Positions 35,397 to 44,726 of a stretch of 64,000 nucleotides of DNA are shown here, piece by piece. Below the pieces are notes generated by a model, which saw only the letters and a program-made list of their open reading frames with translations, was not told the DNA's origin and searched no databases. Source of the DNA: an uncultured Anaerobiospirillum sp. (lineage in GTDB: Bacteria; Pseudomonadota; Gammaproteobacteria; Enterobacterales; Succinivibrionaceae). Within the stretch, counting starts at the first letter, position 1, and the number at the start of each line of letters is the position of its first letter. The position numbers and the translations under genes are program-made. The DNA lies in contig CALXOW010000009.1 of NCBI GenBank assembly GCA_944390115.1, positions 1 through 64,000 of the forward strand, in the 5' to 3' direction.

Positions 35397-37490
35397 TTAG
35401 CCCAAGGTGGAGATGCGGGCGCGCAGCATCAAGATCGAGGATGGGACCACGGAGATCTCATCGACCCCGATGCGAATCAGCTCTTGGGTAAAGCCCTCGT
35501 CGGCGGCTAACTCGCCGCAGACACCGACCCAAATGCCGTGCTCGTGGGCATTCTTCACTGTCATCTCAATGAGGCGGATGACCGCGCGATGGTATGGATT
35601 TAAGAAACGACCCACTTCCGCGTTTTGGCGGTCGACCGCCAAGGTGAACTGGGTCAGGTCGTTGGTGCCGATACTAAAGAAATCAACGTGCTCGGCTAAT
35701 AAGTCCGAAATAATGGCCGAGGCAGGGGTCTCAATCATGATACCCAGCTCAACCTTATCGGAGTATGGCTTGCCTTCAGCTTTGAGCTCAGCTTTGACCT
35801 CTTCGCAGATGCGGCGGCATTCCTTGACCTCCTCGACCGAGGAAATCATCGGGAACATGATGGCTAAGGTGCCGTAAACCGAGGCACGGAACAGGGCACG
35901 AAGCTGGGTCTTAAAGATATGTGGGCGCGAGAGGCAAATGCGAATAGCGCGCATGCCCATCGCCGGATTCTCCTCGGGCTTTAACATGAAGTAGTCGGCC
36001 GTCTTGTCCGCGCCGATATCTAAGGTGCGGATGACGACTTTCTTACCTTCCATGCCCTGCAAGGTTTCCTTGTAGATCTCAAACTGCGTCTCTTCCGTTG
36101 GGAAGTCTTGCGAGGAGAGGTAGATGTACTCCGAGCGGAACAGGCCAATACCCTCAGCATCTGAGGACTTGACCAAGTCGAGGTCGGAAACCGCACCGAT
36201 ATTGGCGTACAGGTTGATCTTGCGCCCCGACAGGGTGAGGGTTTCCTTACCTCTAAATTGCTCTAAGCGCGCGCGTAAGGCATCTTCGGTGCGCTTGCGC
36301 TCGGTGTAGGTGGCAATGGTGTGCTCATCTGGGTCGATGATGACGATACCGGCACCGCCATCGACGATTGCCATCTTGCCCTCAAGCTCTGGGCTTAAGG
36401 CTTGACCGATATTGATGACCGCAGGCAGGCCCAAGGTGCGGGCGAAGATTACGGTGTGCGAGCGCGAGGAGCCCTCAGAGGTGAGGATAGCGCGCACCAG
36501 GTCTTGGTCGAGCTGCACCGTCTCCGATGGCGCTAAGTCATCGGTGGCGAGGATAATCGGCTCATTGGAGTTGAGCGGATAAGGGCCCTTGAGGCGGGTA
36601 CCGTTACTTAAGATATCGCATAAGCGGCGCGAAACATCGATCACATCGGAGGCACGACCTTGCATGTAATCGTTGTCCATCTTGCTGAACATATCAGCAA
36701 AGCGGGCACCGGTGACGTCGATCGCGTACTCGGCGTTGGTCTTTTCCTCGCGGATCGTGCTCTCAATGGCCTCAACGTAGTCTGGGTCATCGAGCATCAT
36801 TTGGTGAATTTGGAACACGACCGCGTTTTGCTCACCGAGCTTCTCGACCGTAGCGTCATAGAGCGAGCCTAACTGGGCGATCGCAATCGAGCGGGCGTTC
36901 TCAAAGCGTGCCACTTCCGCTTCGACATCCTCGACGCTTTGCTTAGCCGAAGGAGGCGCACTGCGCTGCAAGAACGAGATGCGACCCATGGCGATACCAC
37001 GGCTTGCCGGATTGCCACGCAGTAGCAAGTGGTTGTCACCAAGCTCGCTGTCGAGCGTGCCACTGCTCTCTTCAGAGGCTAGAGTAAAAGCGCTGTCAGC
37101 GGCAGTTGAATCTTCTTTCTTAGCAGCATTAGCAGTGGGATCGAGTTTGCCGTGATCGAGTTCTTGCTCGACCTTAGCATCGCTCGAGTTGTAGCTGAGA
37201 CCTGAGATGGCAAAGGCACTGGCGGGCGGCTCGTGCGGAGGCTCGGGAGCGGGCTTGATCTCAGGGCCATCGTTATTGGTTAAAGCGGAGGCTAAGGCTG
37301 CGACATCGGCAGCGGCGGCAGCTGCTTGTTGGGCCGCAGCGGCGGCGACTTGGGCGGCAGTTTCGGCTTGCTGCAAGGTCTGGGCTACCACAGCTTCTTG
37401 CGGGGTGTCGACCGGCTGGGAGGTCGCGGCGGCTGGGTTTTGATTTGCTTTAAGGTCGCTCAATTTTCGGTGTCCTTTGAGACGGCACAA
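35397..37490 (-). CDS. ptsI: PTS enzyme I with long N-terminal extension
   Basis: Enzyme I passes phosphate from PEP to HPr. The core (about 545 residues) starts at HLLLRGNPASRGIAMGRISFL and has the phospho-His in SSRSHTVIFARTLGLPAV, GLFRSEYIYL, DIGADKTADY, SIGTNDLTQFTLAVDRQN and VCGELAADE with the catalytic Cys. About 150 residues precede it: an Ala/Gln-rich stretch (AAQVAAAAAQQAAAAAADVAA) then an acidic Ser-rich linker. Enzyme I normally has none of this (575 residues). No ATG fits: AGGAGG is 6 nt before TTG 37490; TTG 37463 after AGGAC is the alternative. ptsH and crr are not adjacent. Confidence 0.88.
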   Translation of the reverse strand: MCRLKGHRKLSDLKANQNPAAATSQPVDTPQEAVVAQTLQQAETAAQVAAAAAQQAAAAAADVAALASALTNNDGPEIKPAPEPPHEPPASAFAISGLSYNSSDAKVEQELDHGKLDPTANAAKKEDSTAADSAFTLASEESSGTLDSELGDNHLLLRGNPASRGIAMGRISFLQRSAPPSAKQSVEDVEAEVARFENARSIAIAQLGSLYDATVEKLGEQNAVVFQIHQMMLDDPDYVEAIESTIREEKTNAEYAIDVTGARFADMFSKMDNDYMQGRASDVIDVSRRLCDILSNGTRLKGPYPLNSNEPIILATDDLAPSETVQLDQDLVRAILTSEGSSRSHTVIFARTLGLPAVINIGQALSPELEGKMAIVDGGAGIVIIDPDEHTIATYTERKRTEDALRARLEQFRGKETLTLSGRKINLYANIGAVSDLDLVKSSDAEGIGLFRSEYIYLSSQDFPTEETQFEIYKETLQGMEGKKVVIRTLDIGADKTADYFMLKPEENPAMGMRAIRICLSRPHIFKTQLRALFRASVYGTLAIMFPMISSVEEVKECRRICEEVKAELKAEGKPYSDKVELGIMIETPASAIISDLLAEHVDFFSIGTNDLTQFTLAVDRQNAEVGRFLNPYHRAVIRLIEMTVKNAHEHGIWVGVCGELAADEGFTQELIRIGVDEISVVPSSILMLRARISTLG

Positions 37491-37649
37491 GGTCAACCTC
37501 CTAATCTTAACTGAAAAAATGTAAGCCGTGCGCAAGACCTGATGGCCAAAATGCCAAAGCTTGACCTAGGATCACTTTTGCCGAAATCCTTGCCCCAAAA
37601 ATGACGGCCAGGCCTCGGCGCGCCTCAGGCCCGCGCCGCAGCGTCACGG

Positions 37650-38033
37650 CAAACTTGGTGGCTGCTTCATGATTTTCCTGTGTGCCTGCCCACGCACGCA
37701 GTGGCCCGCCCACCCACCCATGAGGCTGGGTGCTGGCTTCCCGGCGCCCTAGGTGACTCAATCTGGGCTGGCACGGCGCGCTGAGCGACCGCTCGCGCTG
37801 GGCTGCCCGTTCGCAGTCTTTAAGGCCACTACAGGACCCGGCTCCAAGCGCTGGGGCAGACCGTGGTGCTTAGCATCATGCGGCGCTGCAGAACGGGCCC
37901 AGCTTGGTGGTTACTTCGTAATTTGTCAGTGTGAATGCCCTCGTACAGAGTGGCCCACCCTCCCACCCTTGAGGCTGAGTGCTGGCTTCCTTGCGCCCTG
38001 TGGTGACTCAATCTGGGTTATGGTGGCGCGCTG
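37650..38033. repeat. Diverged direct repeat of about 135 nt upstream of gltX
   Basis: Units at 37650-37786 and 37899-38033 share CTTGGTGGCTGCTTC/CTTGGTGGTTACTTC, AGTGGCCC, TGAGGCTG, GTGCTGGCTTCC, GCGCCCT and GGTGACTCAATCTGGG in the same order and spacing. Neither unit has a convincing reading frame. They occupy the 760-nt gap between ptsI and gltX. Confidence 0.85.
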
Positions 38034-38139
38034 GGCTGAGCGCACCAGCTTCGGGGCGGGCGCCGTTAAGAGGCAAGGCTGAGGGGTGCCAAGATCAGGT
38101 ATGGACGGCGCAGCGGCGGGCGCAAAGTCAGGCACAAAG

Positions 38140-38148
38140 TGCTAAAAT
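38140..38148 (+). promoter_or_regulatory. gltX extended -10 promoter element
   Basis: TGCTAAAAT gives an extended -10 (TAAAAT 38143-38148) about 100 nt before gltX. No good -35 was seen, as expected for an extended -10 promoter. Confidence 0.45.
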
Positions 38149-38248
38149 TGGGCAAATTTTTAGGCTGCACTCCATTATGGTGTGGCTTTGTTCTTGGGTG
38201 CTGGCACTTCCTACTCGGCACCTTGCGTTATAGGACTCCTTTATTACC

Positions 38249-39658
38249 ATGGAAAAAGTTAAGACCCGTTTTGCGCCATCGCCTACCGGTTACTTACACG
38301 TCGGCGGTGCCCGTACCGCTCTGTTCTCGTGGCTCTATGCCCGCCACTGCAACGGCACTTTCGTCTTACGTATTGAAGACACCGATCGCGAGCGCTCAAC
38401 GCAACCTGCTATCGACGCCATCTTAGAGTCGATGCAATGGCTGAATTTAAACTGGGATGAGGGTCCTTACTACCAGACCAAGCGCTTTGACCGCTACAAG
38501 GAAGTGATCGACCAGCTGATCAAGGAAGGCAAGGCTTATAAGTGCTACTGCTCCAAGGAACGCTTAGAGCAAATGCGCGCCGACCAGATGGCTCAGGGCT
38601 TAAAGCCACGCTATGACGGCCACTGCCGCGACGATCACTCCGAGCACAGCCCAGATGAGCCTTACGTTGTCCGCTTCCGCAATCCAGATAGCGGCGTGGT
38701 TGCCTTTGATGATATGGTCAAGGGCCACTTAGAGTTCCAAAACAGCGAGCTCGATGACTTCATCATTCAGCGCTCCGATGGCACCCCAACCTACAACTTC
38801 TGCGTGGTCGTTGACGACTACGATATGGGCATCACCCACGTTATCCGTGGTGACGATCACGTCAACAATACCCCACGTCAGATCAACCTCTACCGCGCCT
38901 TAGGGGCCAAGGAGCCAACCTTTGGTCACGTCGCCATGATCTTAGGCGATGACGGCAACAAGCTCTCCAAGCGTCACGGCGCCGTTTCGGTGATGCAGTA
39001 TCGCGAGGACGGCTATCTGCCAGAGGCGCTGCTCAACTACTTAGTCCGCTTAGGCTGGAGCCACGGTGACCAAGAGATCTTCTCGGTGCCTGAGATGATC
39101 GAGCTCTTTACTCCAGAGCAGATCAACAAGTCCGCTTCGAGCTTTAACACCAAGAAGCTTGAGTGGCTCAATGCCCACTATATGAAGACGCTGCCACGCG
39201 CCGAAGTCGCCGCTGAGCTCAAGTGGCACTTAGCCCGTATCGGCATCGACACCGATCAGGTTCAAGGCCCAGATTTAGAGCTGGTCGTGCAAAACTACTG
39301 CGAGCGCACCCACACCTTAAAGGAAATGGCCGAGAAGGTTCGTTGCTACTTTGAGGATATCACTAGCTACGATGCCGCTGGCGTGAAGAAGTGGATCAAG
39401 GAAGGCTCGGTTGACATCCTCAAGGACAGCTTATCGGTCTTACAAGAGCTGCCAAATTGGGATGCTGCTGCCATCGATCAGGCCTTAGAGGGCGTGGCGC
39501 AAAAGCATGAGGTCGGTATGGGTAAGGTCGGCCAGCCGCTGCGTCTTGCCATGACTGGTACCCCAACCTCCCCAGGTATCGGTGACACCATGGTCTTAGT
39601 CGGCCGCGAACGCTGCTTCAAGCGCATCGAGGATGCGATCGCCGCCTTCTCGAAGTAA
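38249..39658 (+). CDS. gltX: Glutamyl-tRNA synthetase
   Basis: Charges tRNA-Glu. 469 residues (471 in E. coli). [20 protein letters not shown] carries the HIGH-type motif and KLSKRHG the KMSKS motif. The zinc-site region reads [10 protein letters not shown] and RYDGHCRD, close to the E. coli zinc-binding sequence. ATG 38249 agrees with the family start. Confidence 0.98.
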   Translation: MEKVKTRFAPSPTGYLHVGGARTALFSWLYARHCNGTFVLRIEDTDRERSTQPAIDAILESMQWLNLNWDEGPYYQTKRFDRYKEVIDQLIKEGKAYKCYCSKERLEQMRADQMAQGLKPRYDGHCRDDHSEHSPDEPYVVRFRNPDSGVVAFDDMVKGHLEFQNSELDDFIIQRSDGTPTYNFCVVVDDYDMGITHVIRGDDHVNNTPRQINLYRALGAKEPTFGHVAMILGDDGNKLSKRHGAVSVMQYREDGYLPEALLNYLVRLGWSHGDQEIFSVPEMIELFTPEQINKSASSFNTKKLEWLNAHYMKTLPRAEVAAELKWHLARIGIDTDQVQGPDLELVVQNYCERTHTLKEMAEKVRCYFEDITSYDAAGVKKWIKEGSVDILKDSLSVLQELPNWDAAAIDQALEGVAQKHEVGMGKVGQPLRLAMTGTPTSPGIGDTMVLVGRERCFKRIEDAIAAFSK

Positions 39659-39701
39659 TTAGGCCTCACGGCCTCAGGCCCAATTAGGCCGCAAAGCAAC
39701 G

Positions 39702-39735
39702 AGCCCCAAAGTCTCACGACGGCGGGGCTTTTTTC
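39702..39735 (+). terminator. Terminator after gltX
   Basis: AGCCCC (39702-39707) pairs with GGGGCT (39724-39729), followed by TTTTTT. Confidence 0.75.
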
Positions 39736-39895
39736 TGGCAGCGATAGGGAGCAAGAAAAAAGAAAGCTAGATGTTGCGCTAGATATAGGAAAAAAAGGTG
39801 GGGTGCTCAGTGCTTGGGGCTTAGAACCTGAGTGTGCGCGGGGCGGGGCGCAGTGCTACGGGCACGGGGATACAGGCCCTCTTGTCACGCAAGAG

Positions 39896-39956
39896 AGCCT
39901 GCTAGATACTATATAATGCTCAAACGGTTTCATTATAGACTAAATCTAGGCAGGCT
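39896..39956. repeat. 61-bp palindromic element
   Basis: The two halves are reverse complements about a central G at 39926, with a few small gaps. Outer arms are AGCCTGCTAGAT and ATCTAGGCAGGCT, inner arms TATAATG and CATTATA, centre AAACGGTTT. The AT-rich core contains divergent TATAAT-like boxes. It lies in the 530-nt gene-free gap between gltX (+) and yjaB (-). It could be a miniature mobile element or a large operator. Confidence 0.75.
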
Positions 39957-40094
39957 GCATTTGCGCCCCAGTAAATGCACGCCAGCTCACAAAAATCTGC
40001 CATTCTAGCTACATCTAGAGCCTAATTTGCGCGGATTGAGCCCGGCAGATGAGTGCACTAAAAGAGAGCGTTAGCGGGCACAGAGCTAAGCCCC

Positions 40095-40170
40095 GCGTTT
40101 AGGCCTAGGCCCTGTGCTTAGGCCTGGGCCCCGTGCTTAGGCCTGGGCCCCGACTTAGGCAGGGCCCTGC
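40095..40170. repeat. Three tandem copies of a 19-nt GCTTAGGCCTGGGCCCCGT unit
   Basis: Three units at about 40100-40160, the outer ones diverged, just downstream of the yjaB stop on the minus strand. GGGCCC and AGGCCT palindromes lie inside each unit. Confidence 0.75.
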
Positions 40171-40191
40171 GGTACGGCGCCTAGGGCCGCC

Positions 40192-40632
40192 TTAGGCGCG
40201 GCGCAGGTGGAGCACTGGATAAGGCTGGCCTTGCTCGTCGAGTTCGCTGCGCGACTCCACCTTAAAGCCCATGTGGTCGTAGAAGCCACAGGCCTCTGGG
40301 TTTTGCTCGTTGACCGTGGTGGTGGTGACGTCGTAGTGCTCGATGCCATACTGCATTAAGGCACGGCCCAAGCCCTGACCACGGGCACTTGGCTCTAAAA
40401 AGAGCATCTCTAAATGCTTTTCGGCAATACCCAAAAAGCCTAAGGCCTTGCCTTGGTCATCTTGGGCGACGATGAGGTGCGGTACGCCTAATAAGGCCTG
40501 CGGGACGTATTCCTTGATGGCAGTGATCTCGGCGTCAGACAGGAAGTGGTGGGAGGCGCGTACCGAGCGCTCCCACAGCTCCAGGAGCTCAGAGGTCAGA
40601 GGTTCGCGTTCGGTAAGTTCGTGAATGTGCAT
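40192..40632 (-). CDS. GNAT acetyltransferase, YjaB-like
   Basis: 146 residues. W-x-RSVRASHHFLSDAEI, LGFLGIAEKHLEMLFLEPSARGQGLGRALM (acetyl-CoA pyrophosphate loop RGQGLG) and TTTTVNEQNPEACGFYDHMGFKVESRSELDEQGQPYPVLHL match E. coli YjaB in order. Start ATG 40632 fits; the upstream in-frame extension overlaps glgA and lacks homology. Lies 97 nt downstream of glgA on the same strand, with a terminator between. Substrate unknown. Confidence 0.8.
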   Translation of the reverse strand: MHIHELTEREPLTSELLELWERSVRASHHFLSDAEITAIKEYVPQALLGVPHLIVAQDDQGKALGFLGIAEKHLEMLFLEPSARGQGLGRALMQYGIEHYDVTTTTVNEQNPEACGFYDHMGFKVESRSELDEQGQPYPVLHLRRA

Positions 40633-40647
40633 AGTGGCCTCAAAAAC

Positions 40648-40680
40648 ACACAAGGGAGCGCTGTGGCAGCGGCTCCCTTG
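40648..40680 (-). terminator. Terminator after glgA
   Basis: On the minus strand CAAGGGAGC pairs with GCTCCCTTG around an inner GCTG/CAGC stem, followed by TGTGTTTTTG. Confidence 0.7.
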
Positions 40681-40729
40681 TGGAGAGCGGGCCGAGGCCC
40701 GCTCAGTTAAGAAAATAGGGTGGGTGATT

Positions 40730-42184
40730 TTACCACCACTTTGGCTTAGCCAAGGCTTCCTTGTAGAGATCTTCGTACTTCTTGCACGACTCATCCCAAT
40801 TGAAGCGGACGCGCATGGCGTTCTGGCGGATACGCTGCATCTCAACTGGATCCTCGAGGTAGAAGATCAAGGTACGACGCAGGCAGCTTAACAGCTCTTC
40901 AGGATTTGGATCCCAGAAGATAAAGCCGTTGCCCATCTCGTGGTTGTCGTCGTAGTTGGTGACGGTATCACGTAAGCCACCGACGCCACGGACGATTGGC
41001 AGGGTGCCGTAAGCCAGCGAGTACATCTGATTTAAGCCGCATGGCTCGAAGATCGATGGCATCAAGAAGAAGTCCGAGGCAGCTTCGATCTGGTGGGCCA
41101 GGGCATTGTCATAGACCGAGCGGAAGATCATCTTGTCTGGGTGGCGGGCGGCAATCTCGTGCATTTGCTTCTCGAGATTTGGATCGCCCGTGCCCTCAAC
41201 GATAATCTGGACGCGGTGGCGTAAGAATTGTTCTAAGATTGGGATTAAGATGCCGACACCCTTTTGATCGGTTAAGCGGGCGACCATACCGTAGATTGGG
41301 TCATCGCACATAGGCAGGCCCAGATCCTTTTGCAAGAGGTACTTGCCTAAGATCTTTTCCTCTAAGGTATTGATGTCGTACTGGATCTTAAGGTGCTTAT
41401 CGGTAGCTGGATCCCAGTCGGTGTAATCGCAGCCGTTGATGATACCCACTAAGTCAGCGGCGCGGTTTTGGAAGTTAACCGTCATGCCGTGGCCACCTAA
41501 GTAGGTGGTAAGCTCATTGGCGTAGCCTGGGGATACGGCCGTGATCTTGTCGGCGTAGAAGACGCCGCACTTTAAGAAGTTGATATAGGTGCCCTGGGAG
41601 ATCATGTCGTTATAGACTTGGCAGATCTCAGGGATCATATAAATCTGGCTGCGGTCAAAGACGCCTTGGAAGGCGCCGTTGTGCACGGTGATGATCGAGC
41701 GGGTCTTATCAAAGAACTTATCCCCACCGTACTTGATACGCAGGATCATTGGGGTTAAACCGGCATGCCAGTCATTGCAGTGGACGATGTCTGGGCAGAA
41801 GTTTAACGCCTTGCAGCAATCTAAGGCAGCAGCGGCTAAGAAGCCATAGCGCTCGCCGTTATCCCAATAAGCTTGGTTGTTATCGCCGTAAATCGAGGTG
41901 CGATTGTAGTAGCGTGGGCACTCTAAGAGCCAGACCTCTAAGTCGTTGGCGATCTTGGTGCTACGGATAGTGTAGTCGATTTGGCGATCGGTGCCAGGAT
42001 TGAGGCTGGAATGGCCAATGACAGGGAAGTTTTCAACTCCCTTGATGATGCTATAGCAAGGCATGATCACACGGACATTATGACCATTAGCCTTAAGTTG
42101 AGCTGGCAGAGCCTTGGCCACGTCAGACAAACCACCGGTCTTGATGATGTCTGCAACCTCGGACGAGATAAATATGATGTTCAA
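40730..42184 (-). CDS. glgA: Glycogen synthase
   Basis: Adds glucose from ADP-glucose to glycogen (GT5). 484 residues: FISSEVADIIKTGGLSDV with the KTGGL ADP-glucose site (15-19), HCNDWHAGLTP, and C-terminal EPCGLNQMYSLAYGTLPIVRGVGGLRDTV. The start codon is TTG 42184, preceded by AAGGTG, so translation may be limited. glgC lies upstream on the same strand, 468 nt away; glgB, glgP and glgX are not in the window. Confidence 0.95.
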   Translation of the reverse strand: MNIIFISSEVADIIKTGGLSDVAKALPAQLKANGHNVRVIMPCYSIIKGVENFPVIGHSSLNPGTDRQIDYTIRSTKIANDLEVWLLECPRYYNRTSIYGDNNQAYWDNGERYGFLAAAALDCCKALNFCPDIVHCNDWHAGLTPMILRIKYGGDKFFDKTRSIITVHNGAFQGVFDRSQIYMIPEICQVYNDMISQGTYINFLKCGVFYADKITAVSPGYANELTTYLGGHGMTVNFQNRAADLVGIINGCDYTDWDPATDKHLKIQYDINTLEEKILGKYLLQKDLGLPMCDDPIYGMVARLTDQKGVGILIPILEQFLRHRVQIIVEGTGDPNLEKQMHEIAARHPDKMIFRSVYDNALAHQIEAASDFFLMPSIFEPCGLNQMYSLAYGTLPIVRGVGGLRDTVTNYDDNHEMGNGFIFWDPNPEELLSCLRRTLIFYLEDPVEMQRIRQNAMRVRFNWDESCKKYEDLYKEALAKPKWW

Positions 42185-42549
42185 AAAAGTTCACCTTCTG
42201 CTAACGCGCTCAAGCCTTTGTCTATAGGCTCAAGGGCTGACTGACTAGCCCCAGTCCGGACGCCCCAGCGTTCCGAAGTAGCATGGAGGTCCACCAAACA
42301 GTAGGATGGAACCCCATAAAGCAGCGCGGTAACGCCGCTTGGCAAGTCAGAAGAAAACTTATAGTGCGCGGGCACGGGCCCGCTGGGCTAAAGTACCACG
42401 TGCTCGGAAAGCGTGTGCTCCAAACCACGCGGTTAGGGGTACCACGCATGCAAGTTGGTTTAACCTACCAACTACCAACTAAGGGCAAACCAAATCACAC
42501 GCGCTATTGCTTAGAGTACCGAAATTTAGCCCCCAATGGAAAACCTTAA
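42185..42549 (-). other. glgA leader region
   Basis: About 365 nt without a gene between the glgC terminator and glgA. It includes AGTTGG/CCAACT inverted and direct repeats at 42459-42481 and several GC hairpins. No clear promoter was found. Confidence 0.4.
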
Positions 42550-42583
42550 GTGAGGCAAGGGCACAAAGCATGCCCTGCCTCAC
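42550..42583 (-). terminator. Hairpin after glgC
   Basis: GTGAGGC-AAGGGCA pairs with TGCCCT-GCCTCAC (13 bp, one bulge). T-rich tracts flank it on both strands (CATTTT on plus, AAGGTTTT on minus), so it may act bidirectionally. Confidence 0.65.
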
Positions 42584-42652
42584 ATTTTGCTGAGTTAGTG
42601 CCCCATCGGGGCGCTTTAGACCCAAGCTAGAAGCTCAGCTAGCAGCCTGAGC

Positions 42653-43897
42653 TTAGAAGCCTAAGCGCATGCCCTTAGGGATAACAATGATGCCGCCCTT
42701 GGAGATTTGTGGGCCGCTCTTGTCATCTGGGTTGACCAGCTTCATATCGGCCTCGTGGTCATAGCCTAAGGTGAAGCCTGGGGCTAAGACCGTGTCACGG
42801 TCGATGATGGCACGGCGGATCTTGCAGCCGGCACCAATCTTAACGTCACCGATTAAGACCGACTCCTCAACTAAGGCGCCGTCATCAGCCTCGCAGCGGA
42901 AGCCCAAGACGCTCTTTTGAATGGTGGCACCCTCGATGTTGCAGCCAGCGGAGATCATCGACTGCGAAACGATCGACTTGTTGTCCTTGGTGTCGGAGAA
43001 GTGAGCAGGTGGAAGAGGTGGGTAGAAGGTGTGCAGGGCCCACTTGACGTTCATCAAGGAGAATGGAGCATCCTCCTTTAACAGATCCATGTGGGCATCC
43101 CAGTAAGCGTCGATGCTACCAACATCACGCCAGTAAACTTCGTTTGGCTCACCCTCGATGACGTTGTTGGAGAGGTCATAGACGTAGACGTTGCCGCGTG
43201 GGAAGAGCTTAGGGATGATGTCCTTACCGAAGTCGTGCGAGGAATTGTCGTCCTCAGCATCAAGGCGCAGCTCGTGGCTTAAGACATCAGCCTTGAAGAT
43301 GTAGTTACCCATAGAGACTAAGGAGTAGCCTGGATCGCCTGGGATCTCCTTTGGATGCTCTGGCTTCTCTTCAAAGCCGATCATGCGGCCAGATTGGTCG
43401 ACCTCGATTACGCCGAAGGCCTTAGCGCATAAGTGCGATGGCAGGCGGATAGCGGCGACGGTGAGGCCGGCCTTATTGGCATTGTGATAGTGGAGCATCT
43501 GGCGGATATCCATCTTGTAGATGTGATCCGAGCCGAAGACGCAGACATCATCTGGGTATTGATCTTCGATGAAGGTCAGGTTTTGGTAAATGGCGTCAGC
43601 GGTGCCGCGATACCAGTCTTTGCCGGTACGCATCTGAGCTGGGATTGGGTCAATGAAGCAGCCTGGAATGCCCGAAACCGTCCAGCCGTTCTTTAAGTGC
43701 ATATACAGCGACTGGGACTTGTATTGGGTAATCACGAACAGACGTAAGATGCCTGAGTTGACAAAGTTATTAAGTACGAAATCGATTAAACGATAGCTAC
43801 CGCCAAATGGCACCGATGGTTTGGAACGGGATTTGGTCAGTGGCATTAATCGCGTGCCCTCGCCACCAGCGAGGATCATAGCCATTACACCTGACAT
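42653..43897 (-). CDS. glgC: Glucose-1-phosphate adenylyltransferase
   Basis: Makes ADP-glucose, the committed precursor of glycogen. 414 residues: MAMILAGGEGTRLMPLT, KPSVPFGGSYRLIDF, WYRGTADAIYQNL, FGSDHIYKMD, FEEKPEHPK, VYWRDVGSIDAYW, then the left-handed beta-helix (ISAGCNIEGATI, SVLIGDVKIGAGCKI). GAAGAGG upstream supports ATG 43897. A LacI-type palindrome lies 88 nt upstream. Confidence 0.96.
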   Translation of the reverse strand: MSGVMAMILAGGEGTRLMPLTKSRSKPSVPFGGSYRLIDFVLNNFVNSGILRLFVITQYKSQSLYMHLKNGWTVSGIPGCFIDPIPAQMRTGKDWYRGTADAIYQNLTFIEDQYPDDVCVFGSDHIYKMDIRQMLHYHNANKAGLTVAAIRLPSHLCAKAFGVIEVDQSGRMIGFEEKPEHPKEIPGDPGYSLVSMGNYIFKADVLSHELRLDAEDDNSSHDFGKDIIPKLFPRGNVYVYDLSNNVIEGEPNEVYWRDVGSIDAYWDAHMDLLKEDAPFSLMNVKWALHTFYPPLPPAHFSDTKDNKSIVSQSMISAGCNIEGATIQKSVLGFRCEADDGALVEESVLIGDVKIGAGCKIRRAIIDRDTVLAPGFTLGYDHEADMKLVNPDDKSGPQISKGGIIVIPKGMRLGF

Positions 43898-43948
43898 AAC
43901 GATGTACCTCTTCTCAGCTCAGGATGTCCATACACGCCCTCCAAGTAA

Positions 43949-43969
43949 GGGCAGCCAATTGCCCTTTGA
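43949..43969. other. Small hairpin in the glgC leader
   Basis: AAGGGCA and TGCCCTT form a 7-bp perfect hairpin with a 6-nt loop between the operator-like palindrome and the glgC start. Confidence 0.5.
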
Positions 43970-43984
43970 GTGTAATTTCAGCCC

Positions 43985-43998
43985 TGTGAGCGCTCACA
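43985..43998. promoter_or_regulatory. LacI/GalR-type operator upstream of glgC
   Basis: TGTGAGCGCTCACA is a perfect 14-bp palindrome with central CG, the core of the ideal symmetric lac operator. A CRP site would need six, not four, bases between TGTGA and TCACA. It is placed for control of glgC; no LacI-family gene is in the window. Confidence 0.55.
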
Positions 43999-44036
43999 TG
44001 TAAGAGCGTGGGCGTGAAGCTTGGAGCGGGTGCCCT

Positions 44037-44078
44037 GTGATCGCGCGCGGCGATCATATGACCGCGCGCGGCGATCAA
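44037..44078. repeat. Direct repeat of CGCGCGCGGCGATCA
   Basis: Two nearly identical units (GCGCGCGGCGATCA) are separated by 7-8 nt in the glgC-rcsF intergenic region; each contains GATC and a GCGCGC core. The rest of 43999-44338 shows no gene. Confidence 0.7.
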
Positions 44079-44338
44079 AGGCTAGGATACGCAAAATGAC
44101 CTGAGCCGATTTTGATACAAGACGCACTTTTAACAATCACCACCGAAGATCAGTGGGGCCACTGTAAGAAATGTGCCCTATTTCTCATTTTCAAGAAAAA
44201 GATCAGAGGCCCAAGCTCGCGGCCTCGGGGCCAAAAACCTCGTCTTAGCACCCCACATTTCGGAAACAGCCCTCAGATCAGTACGCACGCCCTGTTTTTG
44301 GGTAAAATTTGACCCTAATGTTTCTGGAGAAATTGATC

Positions 44339-44725
44339 ATGACTTTATGCAAGGGGATGGTGAGCGCGGCCTTGTTGGCTGTGCTCTTGGGCGGCTGCCA
44401 AGATGTGGCCTTTGAGACCAATCTCGATCCTGACAACTTTACCGAGTACTTCAAGCCATCGAGCGTTGAGGTTTACACCAACGAAAGCATCTTGCAGCAC
44501 CGCTTTAAGTCCTTAGGCTTGGTCACGGGCCTGGCGTGCCAAGAGACCGAGGATGACTTCATCGCCCGTGAAAGTGAAGCGCGCACTGATGCCAAGCTCA
44601 AGGCGGCCGACTTAGGCGCCAACGGCATCGTCTTTGGCAAGTGCATCCGCTTAGAGAAGACTGCCGCCTGCGTGGTTTCAGTCACCTGCTATGGCGAGGC
44701 CTTCCAGGTAGCGCAGGACAAGTAG
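44339..44725 (+). CDS. rcsF: RcsF outer-membrane stress-sensor lipoprotein
   Basis: RcsF signals envelope damage to IgaA and the Rcs phosphorelay. 128 residues with lipobox LLGGC (Cys20). Four later cysteines C67, C102, C111, C117 have spacings 35, 9, 6, identical to E. coli C74, C109, C118, C124, which form its two disulfides. VEVYTN and LGLVTGLACQ also match. ATG 44339 follows GGAG. As in E. coli, trmO is the next gene (1 nt gap). The linker before the globular domain is shorter than in E. coli. Confidence 0.88.
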   Translation: MTLCKGMVSAALLAVLLGGCQDVAFETNLDPDNFTEYFKPSSVEVYTNESILQHRFKSLGLVTGLACQETEDDFIARESEARTDAKLKAADLGANGIVFGKCIRLEKTAACVVSVTCYGEAFQVAQDK

Positions 44726-44726
44726 C

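Noticed and set aside
37491-38248. Protein genes in the ptsI-gltX gap
   Set aside because: Open frames exist on both strands but follow the diverged direct repeat, lack ribosome sites and show no domain features.
43985-43998. CRP binding site
   Set aside because: TGTGA and TCACA are separated by four bases rather than six; the LacI-type operator fits exactly.
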